A stretch of DNA of 64,000 bases from Rhyzopertha dominica (lineage: Eukaryota > Arthropoda > Insecta > Coleoptera > Bostrichidae), in the NCBI GenBank assembly GCA_025024175.1, contig QCXZ01000064.1, positions 43,173,325 through 43,237,324 of the forward strand, given 5' to 3'. Positions within the stretch are counted from its first letter, which is position 1. Every line of letters starts with the position of its first letter. The notes under the pieces were generated by a model. It was not told where the DNA came from. It was given only the letters and a program-made list of their open reading frames with translations, and ran no database searches. This document shows positions 35,868-46,520 of this stretch, piece after piece. The position numbers were made by a program, and so were the translations under genes.

Positions 35868-37581
35868 GAGGAAATCAGTGGCGGCTCGTCCGGGCCGGCA
35901 GGGTCGGCACTGCCGACCCAGAATTGAAACAGTTGGAGCACATTTTTTTACATTATCATCAAATTAAAATCAGCCAAAATCACATTTTTACGGGTTATCC
36001 CGAAAAATTTACGCTACTCCGCAACCGTGACTGGGCCGTGTATGTGTTTGTCATCCAAGCCCGTGATCCAAGCGCTGGGTCGGCAGACCGCATCGTATAA
36101 GGAAGCAATAGCATCGTTTTCCTATGAGATGAACAAAGACGCAACCCTGCCCGCATATTGAATCCTGAGACGAAAATCGAGACTCGGCAATGCTTGGGTC
36201 CGGCAGACAGCATAAAACGTTAAAACGGACTTCATCATTTATTTCAATTATTTCAAGTTTTTTTTAATCAACCAATTATAGTTCTGTTTTCTACTGAGTA
36301 TTACAAATTATCTGATTGACACCCTTTACATGCTTACAGTTTTTTTATAATAATAATTTAATTTTACGTATATATGTTTTTATTGAAGTTAATAAAGGAG
36401 GCCCGGTATTCATAATCGTCGGATTCCGAAAATTAATTTTGACATGTACATTGAACAACAATTATATATATAGTTCAATACTGAAATCACGAAAAACTAC
36501 CCGAATGTTCTACGAAATTTTTCATTTTCCCAAGATTATTGTAAGAGCTATCCTCTTAAATAAACAATTTTAAGCAGATATCTTCAAACATTTAACAGAA
36601 TTAATTAAATACATGTTATAAATTTAGTCATAAATTTAGTCAATCTGAAATCATTGAAGAATTTCACACAAAAAGAAAATAACAAAATAAGTAAGCGCCA
36701 ATACCCATATAATCGCTTAATGCTGTCTGCCGGACTTCCGAATACATCTTCGGATTGGGCTCGACATATATCGCCTTCTCCTCTCCGGTGCAGTACAGGT
36801 GCACGCTTAACGTTGAAATTATGAAGCTAGTTGCCAGATTAGGCTATTTGTTACCAACTGAACTGTCTTTTTAACTTGCGGCGATATGAAAATTTACAGA
36901 AGTAGCAAGTCGTCAGTTTGGGCTACTTTAAAATATGCACGATCCATGATAACGGCATTGGGAAGAAAAAAACATGGACGATTAGAACAGGTTAACATGC
37001 TTGTCCTGACGATTTTGTTGCATTTTTATGGAATTGACGCTTCACAAAAAGAGAGAATTGAACTCATCTACAAAAAAAATTAGAAACCATATGTACCTAT
37101 ACTTACCTATTTAAGAAAAGAATATTTTTTCATTTTATTTTACAAATGAAAGCCATAATTATGTACACATTTAATTTCGTTATACATGAATGATAAATGT
37201 TTCTTTTTATTTAGATTATATCGTTTTGCCAGAATACATATTTTTATATTATTATTATTAACTTGTTGAATATTTGTTGATTTTGATTAGTCGTTTTTGT
37301 ATATTTTATAGGATTTTTTTTTATTTTTTATTAACTGTCTGATCCTAATAATTAACAAACCTTTTCCAGATCCTTTCCTGGCAAGAGATCTCTGTAGACC
37401 TTCTCGTTGGTTCTTGCCGAACAATATTATTTATAGAATTAGTGGCAGTAATAAACAACCACAACTACGAATATATACAAAATTATTTACTAATTTATAA
37501 ATAATATTGACCAACTAGAGTGGACCAAAGCTTTTACTGCTGACCCAATAGAATTTGTCACGAGCCGCCACTGGAGGAAAT
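35868..37581. repeat. 8-bp target-site duplication of a hAT element
   Basis: GAGGAAAT occurs at 35868-35875 and again at 37574-37581, immediately outside the terminal inverted repeats. This proves a simple insertion event. Confidence 0.9.
35876..37573. mobile_element. non-autonomous hAT transposon, complete copy
   Basis: The left terminus CAGTGGCGGCTCGT and the right terminus ACGAGCCGCCACTG are perfect 14-bp inverted repeats of hAT type, flanked by an exact 8-bp duplication. The 1698-bp interior has only short frames (for example 36886-37083) without a recognisable transposase core or BED finger. A subterminal inverted pair lies at 36198-36213 and 36723-36740 (GTCCGGCAGACAGCAT). The left 330 bp is also found at 50652-51015, so this is a multi-copy family. 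Confidence 0.9.
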
Positions 37582-40560
37582 GTTTCTTTTGAATAATTAC
37601 GAAACTGCGCCCTTTTATCGTTACGTCATTTTTGTTAATTAAGGTTTTTTGAATTTGAAGAGATGCAAGTTAAAAACATTGTTTTTCAGAAAAGACTATT
37701 TAGTTCGCCAAATTATGTTGTTACTTGATTAGTAAGTACCCTTTACACTTTCGTGTAGATTTAGATCTCGATCATCTTCACTTAAATCATGAAAAAATTT
37801 ACATTTCGAAAATGTTTTTGTTTTGTAATCTTTAAAACAGATAGATACTTGCCAATTTTCATGAATAATCCCTTATTTGTCAAACATTTAGGCATGTATC
37901 TTACATCGGCTTTCATCTTTAACGTACATTTACCCGCAAATTTATTTGACAAAATACTTGGTACATCTGAGCTGTTCGATAGAGTTTACTCAAATTTTCA
38001 GATTTACTTATGACGTAATAACATGTAAGGTTGAAACAAAACGGCATTGTTTTCAAAGACATACGAGCTTCATGTTAAGAACTGAAACTTCCCCTTAAAA
38101 ACCAAAATCTGCTACAAATCCATCGAGAGTAATACCTACCTGGTACTAACTGTATGAGCTGCGAACAAGATACTTTATACCTTACCTAAATCTCAGCATT
38201 ATCAGATCTAATCAAGACGATAGAACATAACATCTAAATATCCTCATTATCCTTCAATATGTAGTCCGCATCATAAAATGAACGCATCTGTTACGTTCCT
38301 GACTAAAGCCTTGCTTCCACAGCAATGTTGAGTGGATCTACTAAAATTATCTTAACGTTGTCAGTCTAAACGATGTAGTACATGGGGTAAATGAGGTTCC
38401 CCGTTACGGAGGCATATCAGACCTGGTTAACTCCCATGTCAGAAACAACTTAACCTTCCCGCTGGCTGCTTGGTTTGCCTTCACCCCATCTCGTCTTCCG
38501 ACTCCTCGGGTTAGACCAAACCGGTGTTAATGTGAATAAGTTAGGTAAATATTAGATGTGGATTATGCAACTAATTTTCGTTAGAAAAGCCTAATTATTA
38601 TAAATAATTCGTATACGTTTAAAAACAAAATGTCGAAAATCCCGCTAAATTGAAGCGTGGCACTGTTATTTACGTTCTTATAAGTAAAGAACAGGAGTTA
38701 TGAGGTAATGGGAAACAAATTAAACCATTATTATAGGTAGAGAACAAGAAGTTCGAAAGCGGAACGAAAATCGCGGAAAATACTTCCATATTTTGATATC
38801 GTTTGAAGAAGCGAAAATGCTCAGGACGATTTCTAGTAAAAAATAGTAGTACATTTATAGCAAGAAGCTAATCACGCAGATATCAGAATGATGAAAAAAC
38901 CACCAAGGCATGTAGATGTGACTTACAGATCATACGTGAACTTCTAAGCTGGTCTCAGTACAAATTACTGCAAGTAATAGGACGCATATGGTAAAACCCC
39001 GGCCTTCCACTCCTTTTTCATTCATTTCATTAAAAATCGTCATAGATTCGGTAAGCAAATTCTGATTTATATAAAATGGATAGCAATATAGAATATATCA
39101 GAATGATTTGAGACTTGGGAAAATCAAAATTACGTTGATGACAATCGGGTGTAGAAACGAACAGTTTACTCTTTTCCCGTCCATATTTTGAATCGATTTA
39201 TACAATTTAGAAGTGATAAGAAAAATTTAAGGAAAAAGTCCAGGAGTCGGTATGAAATTTGTAGGTGCTGGCCGGATTCAATATTGGGGATAAGGGATGT
39301 TGTTTAATGAATTCCTCCGTTTTAGTAGATTACTCTCGCTTGAAAGCTGACATTTAACAATACATATTTCGATGTCCTCGGAACTTCGTGATCGACAGAA
39401 ATTTTCCTTGGCTCTTTCAAACGTAAACTTCGACAAGATATCAATAACATTGCTTATTCAGCGAAAACTAACAGTTTGATTGGTTTTAATGTTCGAGAAG
39501 CCATTTTCTCATTGCATTTTGAAATTAACTTTCTCTAGCCGCTTAAAAACTGTCATATTATTTATGTCTTTGTTAGGAATATTATTTTAAATATTCAAGA
39601 TATGAACGTGTAGCCCTGGTGATTCGTACAGGTAGAAAAACTGCAGAAGGTACTTTTATGCATTTAATACATCAGTATCATATTCATTATAGTACCATTA
39701 TGTCATGCTTATAGTAGGATAATAGTCAAGAAGCCTACATGATAGTCGCTAAAAACAAAAGATTGTAGTGGATGGCAACTTCTAGATTATGTTTGAAAAT
39801 GCTAAAGAACATCTTTGCAAAGGCAAGACGTTTGTATTCCTGAATGACATTCATATATTTTAAAATCATGGCCAAGTTCATCGGTAGGCATTAGAAAATA
39901 CCTCAGAAGGTTTTCCATCATCTTGTAAAAGAGAAAGGAGGATCGCAAAGCTCTTCAAAATTCTACATAAAATACAAGCCGGTCCATTAAATATTTAATT
40001 CTTTTGAGAAATAAATGGGATCTCAACACATTCCACCATTCTGTGAGGTGGCATACACCTTATTCGAATTAGTTGAGGAGATGTAAGATCCTAGTGAAAA
40101 ATTATTGTCAATAATTTTTAAGAAATTGTTAAGCTATAGCCAAAATACGTAAATAGCGTCAGTTGAATATTAGTGAGGTGGCATACATGTTACTTTGGAC
40201 AGCCAGAAATCTTGTATTTAAATAAAAGCTTACCTTATACAATGATTTTCGTGAAGGTGGGTTGACCATAAAAGGTCGGTTCGGAAGCTCCATTTTATTT
40301 AAATTTTTGCCATCCATTCTGCTATTTTTAATCTGAGGCTCATCAAATTTATTCTAATAGCACAAAACCACATCTAGTTTTTATTTTAAACTCAGAAGCA
40401 ATTAATGCTAGATCTGTTTGTAGGTGGTTGCGGTGCAGACAGCATAGCATAGACATGCCTTATTAATAAATGTTTACGTTGCCCCACATAAACATAATCT
40501 ACGTATTGAATTTGCCACTGTTTGCCAGCCATTGCTTTTCCATCAGGGTTTACAAGTGCC
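37582..40560. other. no gene recognised
   Basis: About 3 kb without recognisable domains. A GC-richer block at 38390-38540 and a repeated GTGAGGTGGCATACA (about 40044 and 40175) are the only local irregularities. Confidence 0.35.
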
Positions 40561-40790
40561 CTGGCCAATTAACTCTCACCTTACAACTAGTTTTGCCCTG
40601 TTGAAGCTCATCAAGGAGGAGTAGAGAGCAACTTGATCAAGGCAAACAGTCGATTTTAATCGCGACGGATGGATTAGTGATTAGGAGAATGCGGGGACAG
40701 ACACCCTCAGAGCCATCTAAGCGGAACTCTGCGAGCTAGACAGCCTATAAATTACAGACATCGACCTAGTGCAGGTTCCTATCTATCCTA
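40561..40790 (-). repeat. hammerhead repeat (family 1), single inverted monomer
   Basis: This is the inverse of the 32.5 and 41 kb monomers. Read on the minus strand it runs GGAACCTGCACTAGG, CAGAGTTCCGCTTAGATGGC, CTGAGGGTGTCTGTCC, then the ribozyme region, ending in AATTGGCCAG. It lies head to head with the array starting at 40905. Confidence 0.75.
40564..40645 (-). ncRNA. decayed hammerhead ribozyme
   Basis: The homologous position reads TTGATGAG instead of CTGATGAG (C3 lost) and AAAAC instead of GAAAC (G12 lost). Stem II (GCTT/GGGC with wobbles) and the ACTAGT stem III remain. Predicted to be inactive. Confidence 0.6.
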
Positions 40791-40984
40791 TCTACTTATA
40801 CTGGTGAGTGTTGTTCTTATACAGTCCCAAAACTAATCTTTCACACACCTTTTTGTTCATTTCTTATTAAATTTTACATATTTTGTATATTTAACAATAA
40901 CATTTAGATGGCACTGAGGGAATCTGCCCTCATATTCTCGTATTCATCAGACTATCGATCACGGTTAAAAGCGACGGTCTGCTT

Positions 40985-41065
40985 TGGTTAATTTGCTCTC
41001 TAACCCTTCCTGATGAGCCCCAACAGTTCAAAACTAGTCGCAAGGTGAGAGTGAATTGATTGGGG
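40985..41065 (+). ncRNA. hammerhead ribozyme, G12 mutated
   Basis: CTGATGAG (41010-41017) and a C17 at 41039 are intact, but GAAA has become AAAA. Stem I is long here: AATTTGCTCTC upstream pairs with GAGAGTGAATT downstream (with G-T wobbles), and ACC pairs with GGT nearer the core. This shows that the pairing has been under constraint in the family. Confidence 0.6.
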
Positions 41066-41289
41066 CAGATAATTTGTTTACTTCATCTTGCTTGCTCTGA
41101 AAACAAGATGACGTAAATAAATTATCCTACGCTATCAGTAGGAAACTGCAATAGGTTGGTGTCTATAATTTATAGGCCGCTTAGCTCACAGAGTTCCGCT
41201 NAGATGGCACTGAGGGNATCTGCCCTCATGTTCTCATAATCATCAGCCCGTCCGTCGCAGCTGAACGCGACGGCGACGGTCTGCTTTGG

Positions 41290-41365
41290 ACAATTTGCTC
41301 TCTACCCCTACCTGATGGGCCCCAACAGTTCGAAACTAGTCGCAGGGTAAGAATGAATTGACCGG
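41290..41365 (+). ncRNA. hammerhead ribozyme, A9 mutated
   Basis: The core reads CTGATGG (A9 to G, 41312-41318) and GAAA (41332-41335) is intact. Stem III is ACTAGT and C17 is at 41341. Stem II has decayed (CCCC versus GTTC). Confidence 0.6.
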
Positions 41366-41520
41366 GACAGATAATTTATTTACATCATCTCGCTTTCGGA
41401 ACATCATTCGACGCTATCGACAGGAACCTGCACTAGGTAGATATCTATAATTTATAGGCCGCCTAGCACGCAGAGTTCCACTTAGATGGCAATAAGGGCA
41501 TCTGCCCTCATATTCTTGTA

Positions 41521-42967
41521 ATGAAGTTTTGTTTAAACTTTTCACAAACTGCCCACTTTTTGTCACAATAAAATATACTTATTTTCTCGAAATCAAACTT
41601 TTGTAAAAGAGCTCTTCAAATATTATTTGTATTTGACCTCCGGGTTACTAGGTTACTGCAAATAATTAGTCTAATGACCTTCTAATAAAACGATAAGCGT
41701 TACAAAAGCAAGCGGACTACTTTATTAACAATTATGTGAAGACTATCTTTTTATGGCAAATCCAAATAGATCATTTATGTTTTTAAATCTACACCTATAT
41801 GCATCTCTGTAATTCTGTATATATTTGTTTTAGTTTGTTGACATACCTATAAAACGTTAATATCGACCTTATATTATACTTTAGGTCTTCTTCCTTTAGT
41901 GCAATGTTTTTGGAATAAGAATGCATAATATATAGGAGCGATTGATATTAAGTTAAAACCCTTTGTGCAATGGGAAATACAAGCAAATCAAATACTAGGA
42001 AATAAATAAGAAAACCTCAATCTCGCGCAATTTTAATACTTAATGTTATCTCCCCTTTTTCAATATACCTCTTTTAAACTACGTTTTAGGTCATCACTGA
42101 AATCGCCTACCCTCTTGCTACATCGCAAATTACCAGGATTGATTTGTGTAATAAAATTAAATATTATCCTCAGCGGTGCAATAAGCAACCCACTCACGTT
42201 TTGAACTTTAACGGAATTTCCCCGAACTTCTTTGGAGTTCGCTGCCAGAAATCATAAAATAATTTAAGTTGAGGCACTTTTGAGGGTGGGTCGGACGATT
42301 ATAAATAAACGAGGACGGGCCAAATACGTATAAGTGGGCTTTATAGTCGACATTTGACATTTAAGAGATTGTAAATCGCTACGCCAATCCCGTTGGTTCA
42401 TAGCCCTTGCTTTCAACCTTCGTTTATTAAATGTTTGTGAGCTAGTCGTAAAAATTAACTTTCCCAACGGCCATTTAACAAATGGGGATTTTGCCCTACT
42501 GAGCAACTACCGATCGATGATCATTTCATATTTTTACATTTTATTAGCTTTCAACAAAACTCAATCGGTAGTGGAATCTATACCTGATTTTACTAAATAA
42601 TTTAGCTGCTATATCTAGTGTATGGCTTTTGATTTTTGCAGTGATCTAAATATGCAAGTATTCCATTTTGGGGAACATTATAATGAAATGCATACCTTGC
42701 ATTTATGTATTAAAGAAATTTGCACAATCTGAAACCTTGAGACATATTAGTTAAATTATGCGAAAAACATTAAAAAAGAAGTAGTAATTACATTTGATAC
42801 TCTCCAGCACTAGACACAAACAAGAAATGACAAATTTTATAGCCATTATTATTAGCAGAACATGTAGAAGAAAAGTAATCATTGCGATAAGATTAAACTC
42901 AAGATACTAAGCACCAAAAATAAGCAAAACGTAAAGCTGTGATTTACGAAAACATTTCGTTAATATT
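41521..42967. other. no gene recognised
   Basis: AT-rich non-coding. The 80-codon minus frame at 42264-42506 has no domain signature. Confidence 0.35.
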
Positions 42968-43315
42968 GTTATGTTTTCGGGTTCGAAAAACACCGATTTC
43001 TAATTTAAGATCTCTTATTTACACACTTGTACCAAAATCCAAATACAGCTAGTTCAAAACACTACCATTATTACACTACCAATTCAGAAAAGCACTATTT
43101 AGAACACTATACTGCACTCACTAGCACTAAAACGATTTTAAACACCTAGTTTGCCTTTGTTCGCTTGCTTCAACGTCTTTCAAATCAAACTTCTTTCCCG
43201 CGTGTTCACAACCCTTTTATACCAACCGATTAACACTCCCGAATAGTTTGGAAATACTTTCGAGAATATAAAGCTATCGCGCAAACGTAGACGCTAGGTT
43301 GTCCACATCGCAACA
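42968..43315 (-). mobile_element. LTR of an LTR retrotransposon
   Basis: Read on the minus strand, the 348-bp unit begins TGTTGCGATG and ends CATAACA, the TG...CA ends of an LTR. It carries a TATA box (GGTATAAAAGGG near 43222-43211), with GTGAACACGCGG and GCAAGCGAACAAAGG downstream. Immediately outside its 5' end (43332-43316) is CAAAGGGGGAGGAA, a textbook polypurine tract. This is therefore a 3' LTR with internal sequence on its higher-coordinate side. No 5-bp duplication was found. Confidence 0.65.
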
Positions 43316-43550
43316 TTCCTCCCCCTTTGAAACTGATCGCACCAATCAGTTCAACAAATTTTGTTGGCAACTTAAACATATATCTTTAAGAGTGATAAAA
43401 CTGACAAAGAACGTTGAATTCATAATAGTCGACACCCTAACTTTATTTCGTAAAAGCCTTATTATTGTCATAAGACATTTATTTCAAAATCTTGCTTTTT
43501 TTATTTGTTTACTTTCACTATTACTGTATTAAAAATAAGACACCAACTAT
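43316..43550 (-). mobile_element. internal 3' end of the same LTR element
   Basis: The polypurine tract is followed inward by about 200 bp with no recognisable gag, pol or env motif, and the element seems truncated beyond. The 77-codon + strand frame at 43299-43532 is on the wrong strand for this element. Confidence 0.4.
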
Positions 43551-44345
43551 ATGTTACAATCGTAATATATTGGATACAATGTTAGTACGAGTATAATGCA
43601 CATATGGTGCAAATTAATAACTATAGTTTATTTCCTTATATCTACTTATATAGAATATTGAATAATATTATTTACGGTCTTCTAATGTCAATATTAAAGT
43701 AAGATCTTTTGGGGGAATGAAATATAAAATTTTGTCCTTTTGCGTTTCGAATTCCCTTTAACTTACAGTACGTTATACAGTTTCTGGCTTTGTTCTAAAA
43801 TTCTCAGTTCGCCAGTTTCTTGAAATATTTTTTTCACAAGTACGTCTTTTTTCTGTTTTTTCTCAATTCTTTAAAATACACGATCGACTAGAAGAATATC
43901 GTCTTAGATAGAGAACATCAACATGCTTATATTGTATTATTATTGTATATCGCAATTAAACTATAAACCACGAGCGGCTTAAGATTCTGTAAAATCGGAA
44001 CTTTTTATGTAAAAATAAGTGATGCCAAAGTTGTAAAAGAACCAACTATATAAAAAAATTAATGAAAATAAAACCTTGCCTTAATTGAAACCTTTGACAA
44101 GGATTTGCACTTGTTGGGAACAACTGTGGCACTATATTTAATAAGTAGATGAAACTGTTTTGCTGACAACTGATGCACTCTATGCCTTATTACGTATATT
44201 TTTTTCCTTATCTGCAGCAGCATATTTGACATTAAGTTTTAGCCGGAAACAGCAGCCAATCCAATATTAAACTTGGTTAAAGAAATAATACAGTAAGAAA
44301 GGTCCCTGATTCGTTATTACATACTGTATAATTTCGTAATACTTT
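43551..44345. other. no gene recognised
   Basis: AT-rich, without supportable features. Confidence 0.35.
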
Positions 44346-44497
44346 AAAATGCATGTCTACGCTGTGCTGTCTACACCTCAACCAACTGCAGATAGTACTA
44401 TTTCGCTGTCATGACAGCTCATCAGTGCAGTTTAGGTCTAGTGTAGACAACACGGCATAGAACTGGTTTTGCTTATATACCAAAGCAATGGTATGAT
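44346..44497 (-). repeat. hammerhead-bearing repeat (family 2, copy 2)
   Basis: AAAATGCATGTCTACGCTGT to about ATATACC matches the left arm of the 29.7 kb foldback, including CAACTGCAGATAG, CTCATCAGTGCAG and GGCATAGAACTGGTTTT. Only one arm is present, and it runs directly into the 44498-44603 MITE. Confidence 0.75.
44384..44432 (-). ncRNA. type I hammerhead ribozyme, complete and intact
   Basis: Minus strand. Stem I is AACTGCA (44432-44426) with TGCAGTT (44390-44384), seven perfect pairs. The core is CTGATGA (44425-44419). Stem II is GCTGT/ACAGC with loop CATG, five perfect pairs (44418-44405). Then GAAA (44404-44401). Stem III is ATAG/CTAT closing a TA loop (44401-44392), and C17 is at 44391. 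Every conserved core nucleotide is present and all three helices are perfect within 49 nt. Predicted cleavage lies between 44391 and 44390 on the minus-strand transcript. Confidence 0.85.
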
Positions 44498-44603
44498 GAA
44501 AGTAAGAATTTAGGATGGCAATGCCATCTGTCAGCTAGGTGGCTTTGTCATCATGTCAGTGTAATGCTGACAGATGGCATTGCCATCCTAAATTCTTACT
44601 TTC
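44498..44603. repeat. small MITE with 38-bp perfect inverted repeats
   Basis: GAAAGTAAGAATTTAGGATG...GTCAGC (44498-44535) and its exact inverse (44566-44603) flank a 30-bp centre that includes TGGCTTTGTCATCATG. Half-copies lie at 30043-30092 and 58994-59061. A transcript would form a long hairpin. Confidence 0.8.
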
Positions 44604-45165
44604 GTAATACTTTGTTACTTTTCGACTAATTTTTCTGTCTGTGCTACATTATTTCGACTGCAATAGCAAGTCTCAGTCCGGCTAACGAATCAGAAATTAG
44701 TTCCTGGACCATAAATATGTGCTCGACCATAGGAGACGAAGCGCACCATTTACTGTCAACCGTCCTAGCAGAATCTTTATTCACACAACGCACTGCTGGC
44801 AGCCTAGCACGTAGAAAGTGCGAGAACCGTACACTAATTTTGCTTGCAAATAAATGCTAATACATCCGAATATACAAGTAGAGTAATCCTCGAAATAATC
44901 AAAGTTAATAATTTGCACGTGCATAATTATTCCAACTGCTCTACATCCTTGCTGTCATGCCATTTTTTTAAATAATGTAATGGATATTAACAACAGGTAT
45001 TATGCACCCGTGAAGATGTTTCGTAAAGCCATAAACAAAGACATCGATTATCATTTCGTATCATTTCGCAACCATCAAATGGCATTGCGCTATAAATTGC
45101 TCATTGGTTGCTGTACCGGAGCCTTCGAAAATCTTACCAACCTAGAACCGCATCGTGCCGGGAAT
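44604..45165. other. no gene recognised
   Basis: Non-coding. The frames at 44980-45308 are open mainly because of the GC-rich repeat that follows. Confidence 0.35.
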
Positions 45166-46520
45166 GGGACCTTTCGTCGCCGCCGGTTCGCGGTCGCCGG
45201 TTCGCAGCCGCCAATTCGCAGCCGGACCTTTTCGAAGCAGGCCGTTTCGCAGCCGACCGTTTCGTCGCCAGACTGATAACTAAACAATATTTACGGCAGA
45301 AATTTTAAAGCAACTGCAGGGGAAAAGATTTGAGGATAATTATTATTATTATTCTATGCCCACTATAACATTTGGCAAATAAAAATTAATTATAAAATAT
45401 TTATTAGACCCTACGACCAAAATGGCTTCTTTTATAGAGTGAAGATTATACTTTTCTTTCGCCCAAATACTAACGAATTTTGCATTGAAGTAAGAAGTAA
45501 ATTGTTGAGTTTCACTCATTTCTTTGACGGAACCGTATCTTGATGTGTTAATCTGTAATTCTTATGCAAAAAGTATCTATTGAATCCATCACAATTGTTA
45601 CTGTTGGTAACTGGTAGTGCAGATTGCTTAGTCACATACTTAAAGAGTATAATTTATTGGAGATAGGGTACCTAAATTACGTGATTTTTTTATATAGAAA
45701 TTACACTATTTTAGTAAAGAAGTAATTTGTATTCAATATAAAAAACTTTTTAGGGTAGCTAATGCCTTTTCTTCACTAATGGGCAAACGCCTTGACATAG
45801 ATTATTGTTTGGGGAAAAACGTAATACAACGGCCCAATTTTGTACCACTGCAGGATAGTACTTTCAGCATGTCCTATCCATAAATACGACTAACATTCCG
45901 AAATAATAAAATTAGGAAAAGAGTTGCTTTTCGTTTAAATCCTTATCCAGATTTTCTGTGCCACAGACATTTTTGTTACCATTTATGCTTTACTTGTTAA
46001 ACTAGAATAATTTAGATTAATAGATTAATTTTTATCAAGTACTTTCTGATATCTGTAAATTTATTAACATTATTAAAAAAGCACTGGAAAAGCGCACTAG
46101 AGCGAGTAATAAAATTTATACAAAAATTTATAATAATACAGAATCAGATTAAATAATATTTGCATCCAATAATCTTCCTGTGATTGCAAATCTTATATTA
46201 TAATGAAGGTAATTTTGTTTTTTTCCATTCAACAATTAGGTACTTCCGATAATAAAATAGGTACAAAAAAATTTCTTTTGGAAAAATCTTATATAATACT
46301 CAAATTAGTCCCTTGACAGCTGACTTTCTCAGAAAGACAAATTTTTAAAATTTTATCATAAATATTGTTATCAGTTTGGTGTCGAAACAGTCGACTGCCA
46401 AACGGCCGGCTTCGAAACGGTCCGGCTGCGAAAAGGCCTGGCTTCGAAACGGCTGGCTGCGAATCGGTGGCTGCGAATCGGCGACCGCGAACCGGCGGAG
46501 GCGAAAAGTCCTAGACCCAT
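45166..46520. mobile_element. Foldback-type element with long, internally repetitive inverted repeats
   Basis: The left arm (45166-45315) and the right arm (46350-46520, inverse) share a GC-rich section made of short units such as GGTTCGCAGCCG, TTTCGAAGC and GCCGTTTCG. An AT-rich piece (ACTGATAAC...AATATTTA) leads into the interior. Long TIRs made of short tandem units are the hallmark of Foldback elements. The ~1 kb interior has no recognisable gene. Proteins read from the arms on either strand are by-products of the repeat. Confidence 0.7.

Larger units (their letters stand above)
40905..41520 (+). repeat. hammerhead-bearing tandem array (family 1, copy 2)
   Basis: Two monomers and a third partial are spaced 302 bp (ribozyme to ribozyme) and share TTAGATGGCACTGAGGG, ATCTGCCCTCAT, GATGAGCCCCAACAG and GGGACAGATAATTT. 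The spacing differs from the 275-bp period at 32.5 kb by indels. Ns at 41201 and 41217 mark uncertain bases. Confidence 0.8.

Noticed and set aside
37100..37130. Minus-strand TTAAATAG|GTAAGT
   Set aside because: Weak tract, inside the hAT element, and no downstream donor or exon.
38390..38540. GC-richer block that could be a SINE or exon
   Set aside because: No A/B boxes, open frame with splice sites, or second copy was found.
44980..45308. Overlapping Arg/Gln/Ser-rich frames on both strands, and their counterparts at 46345-46596
   Set aside because: They arise from the GC-rich repeat units of the Foldback arms, which lack stops in several frames.
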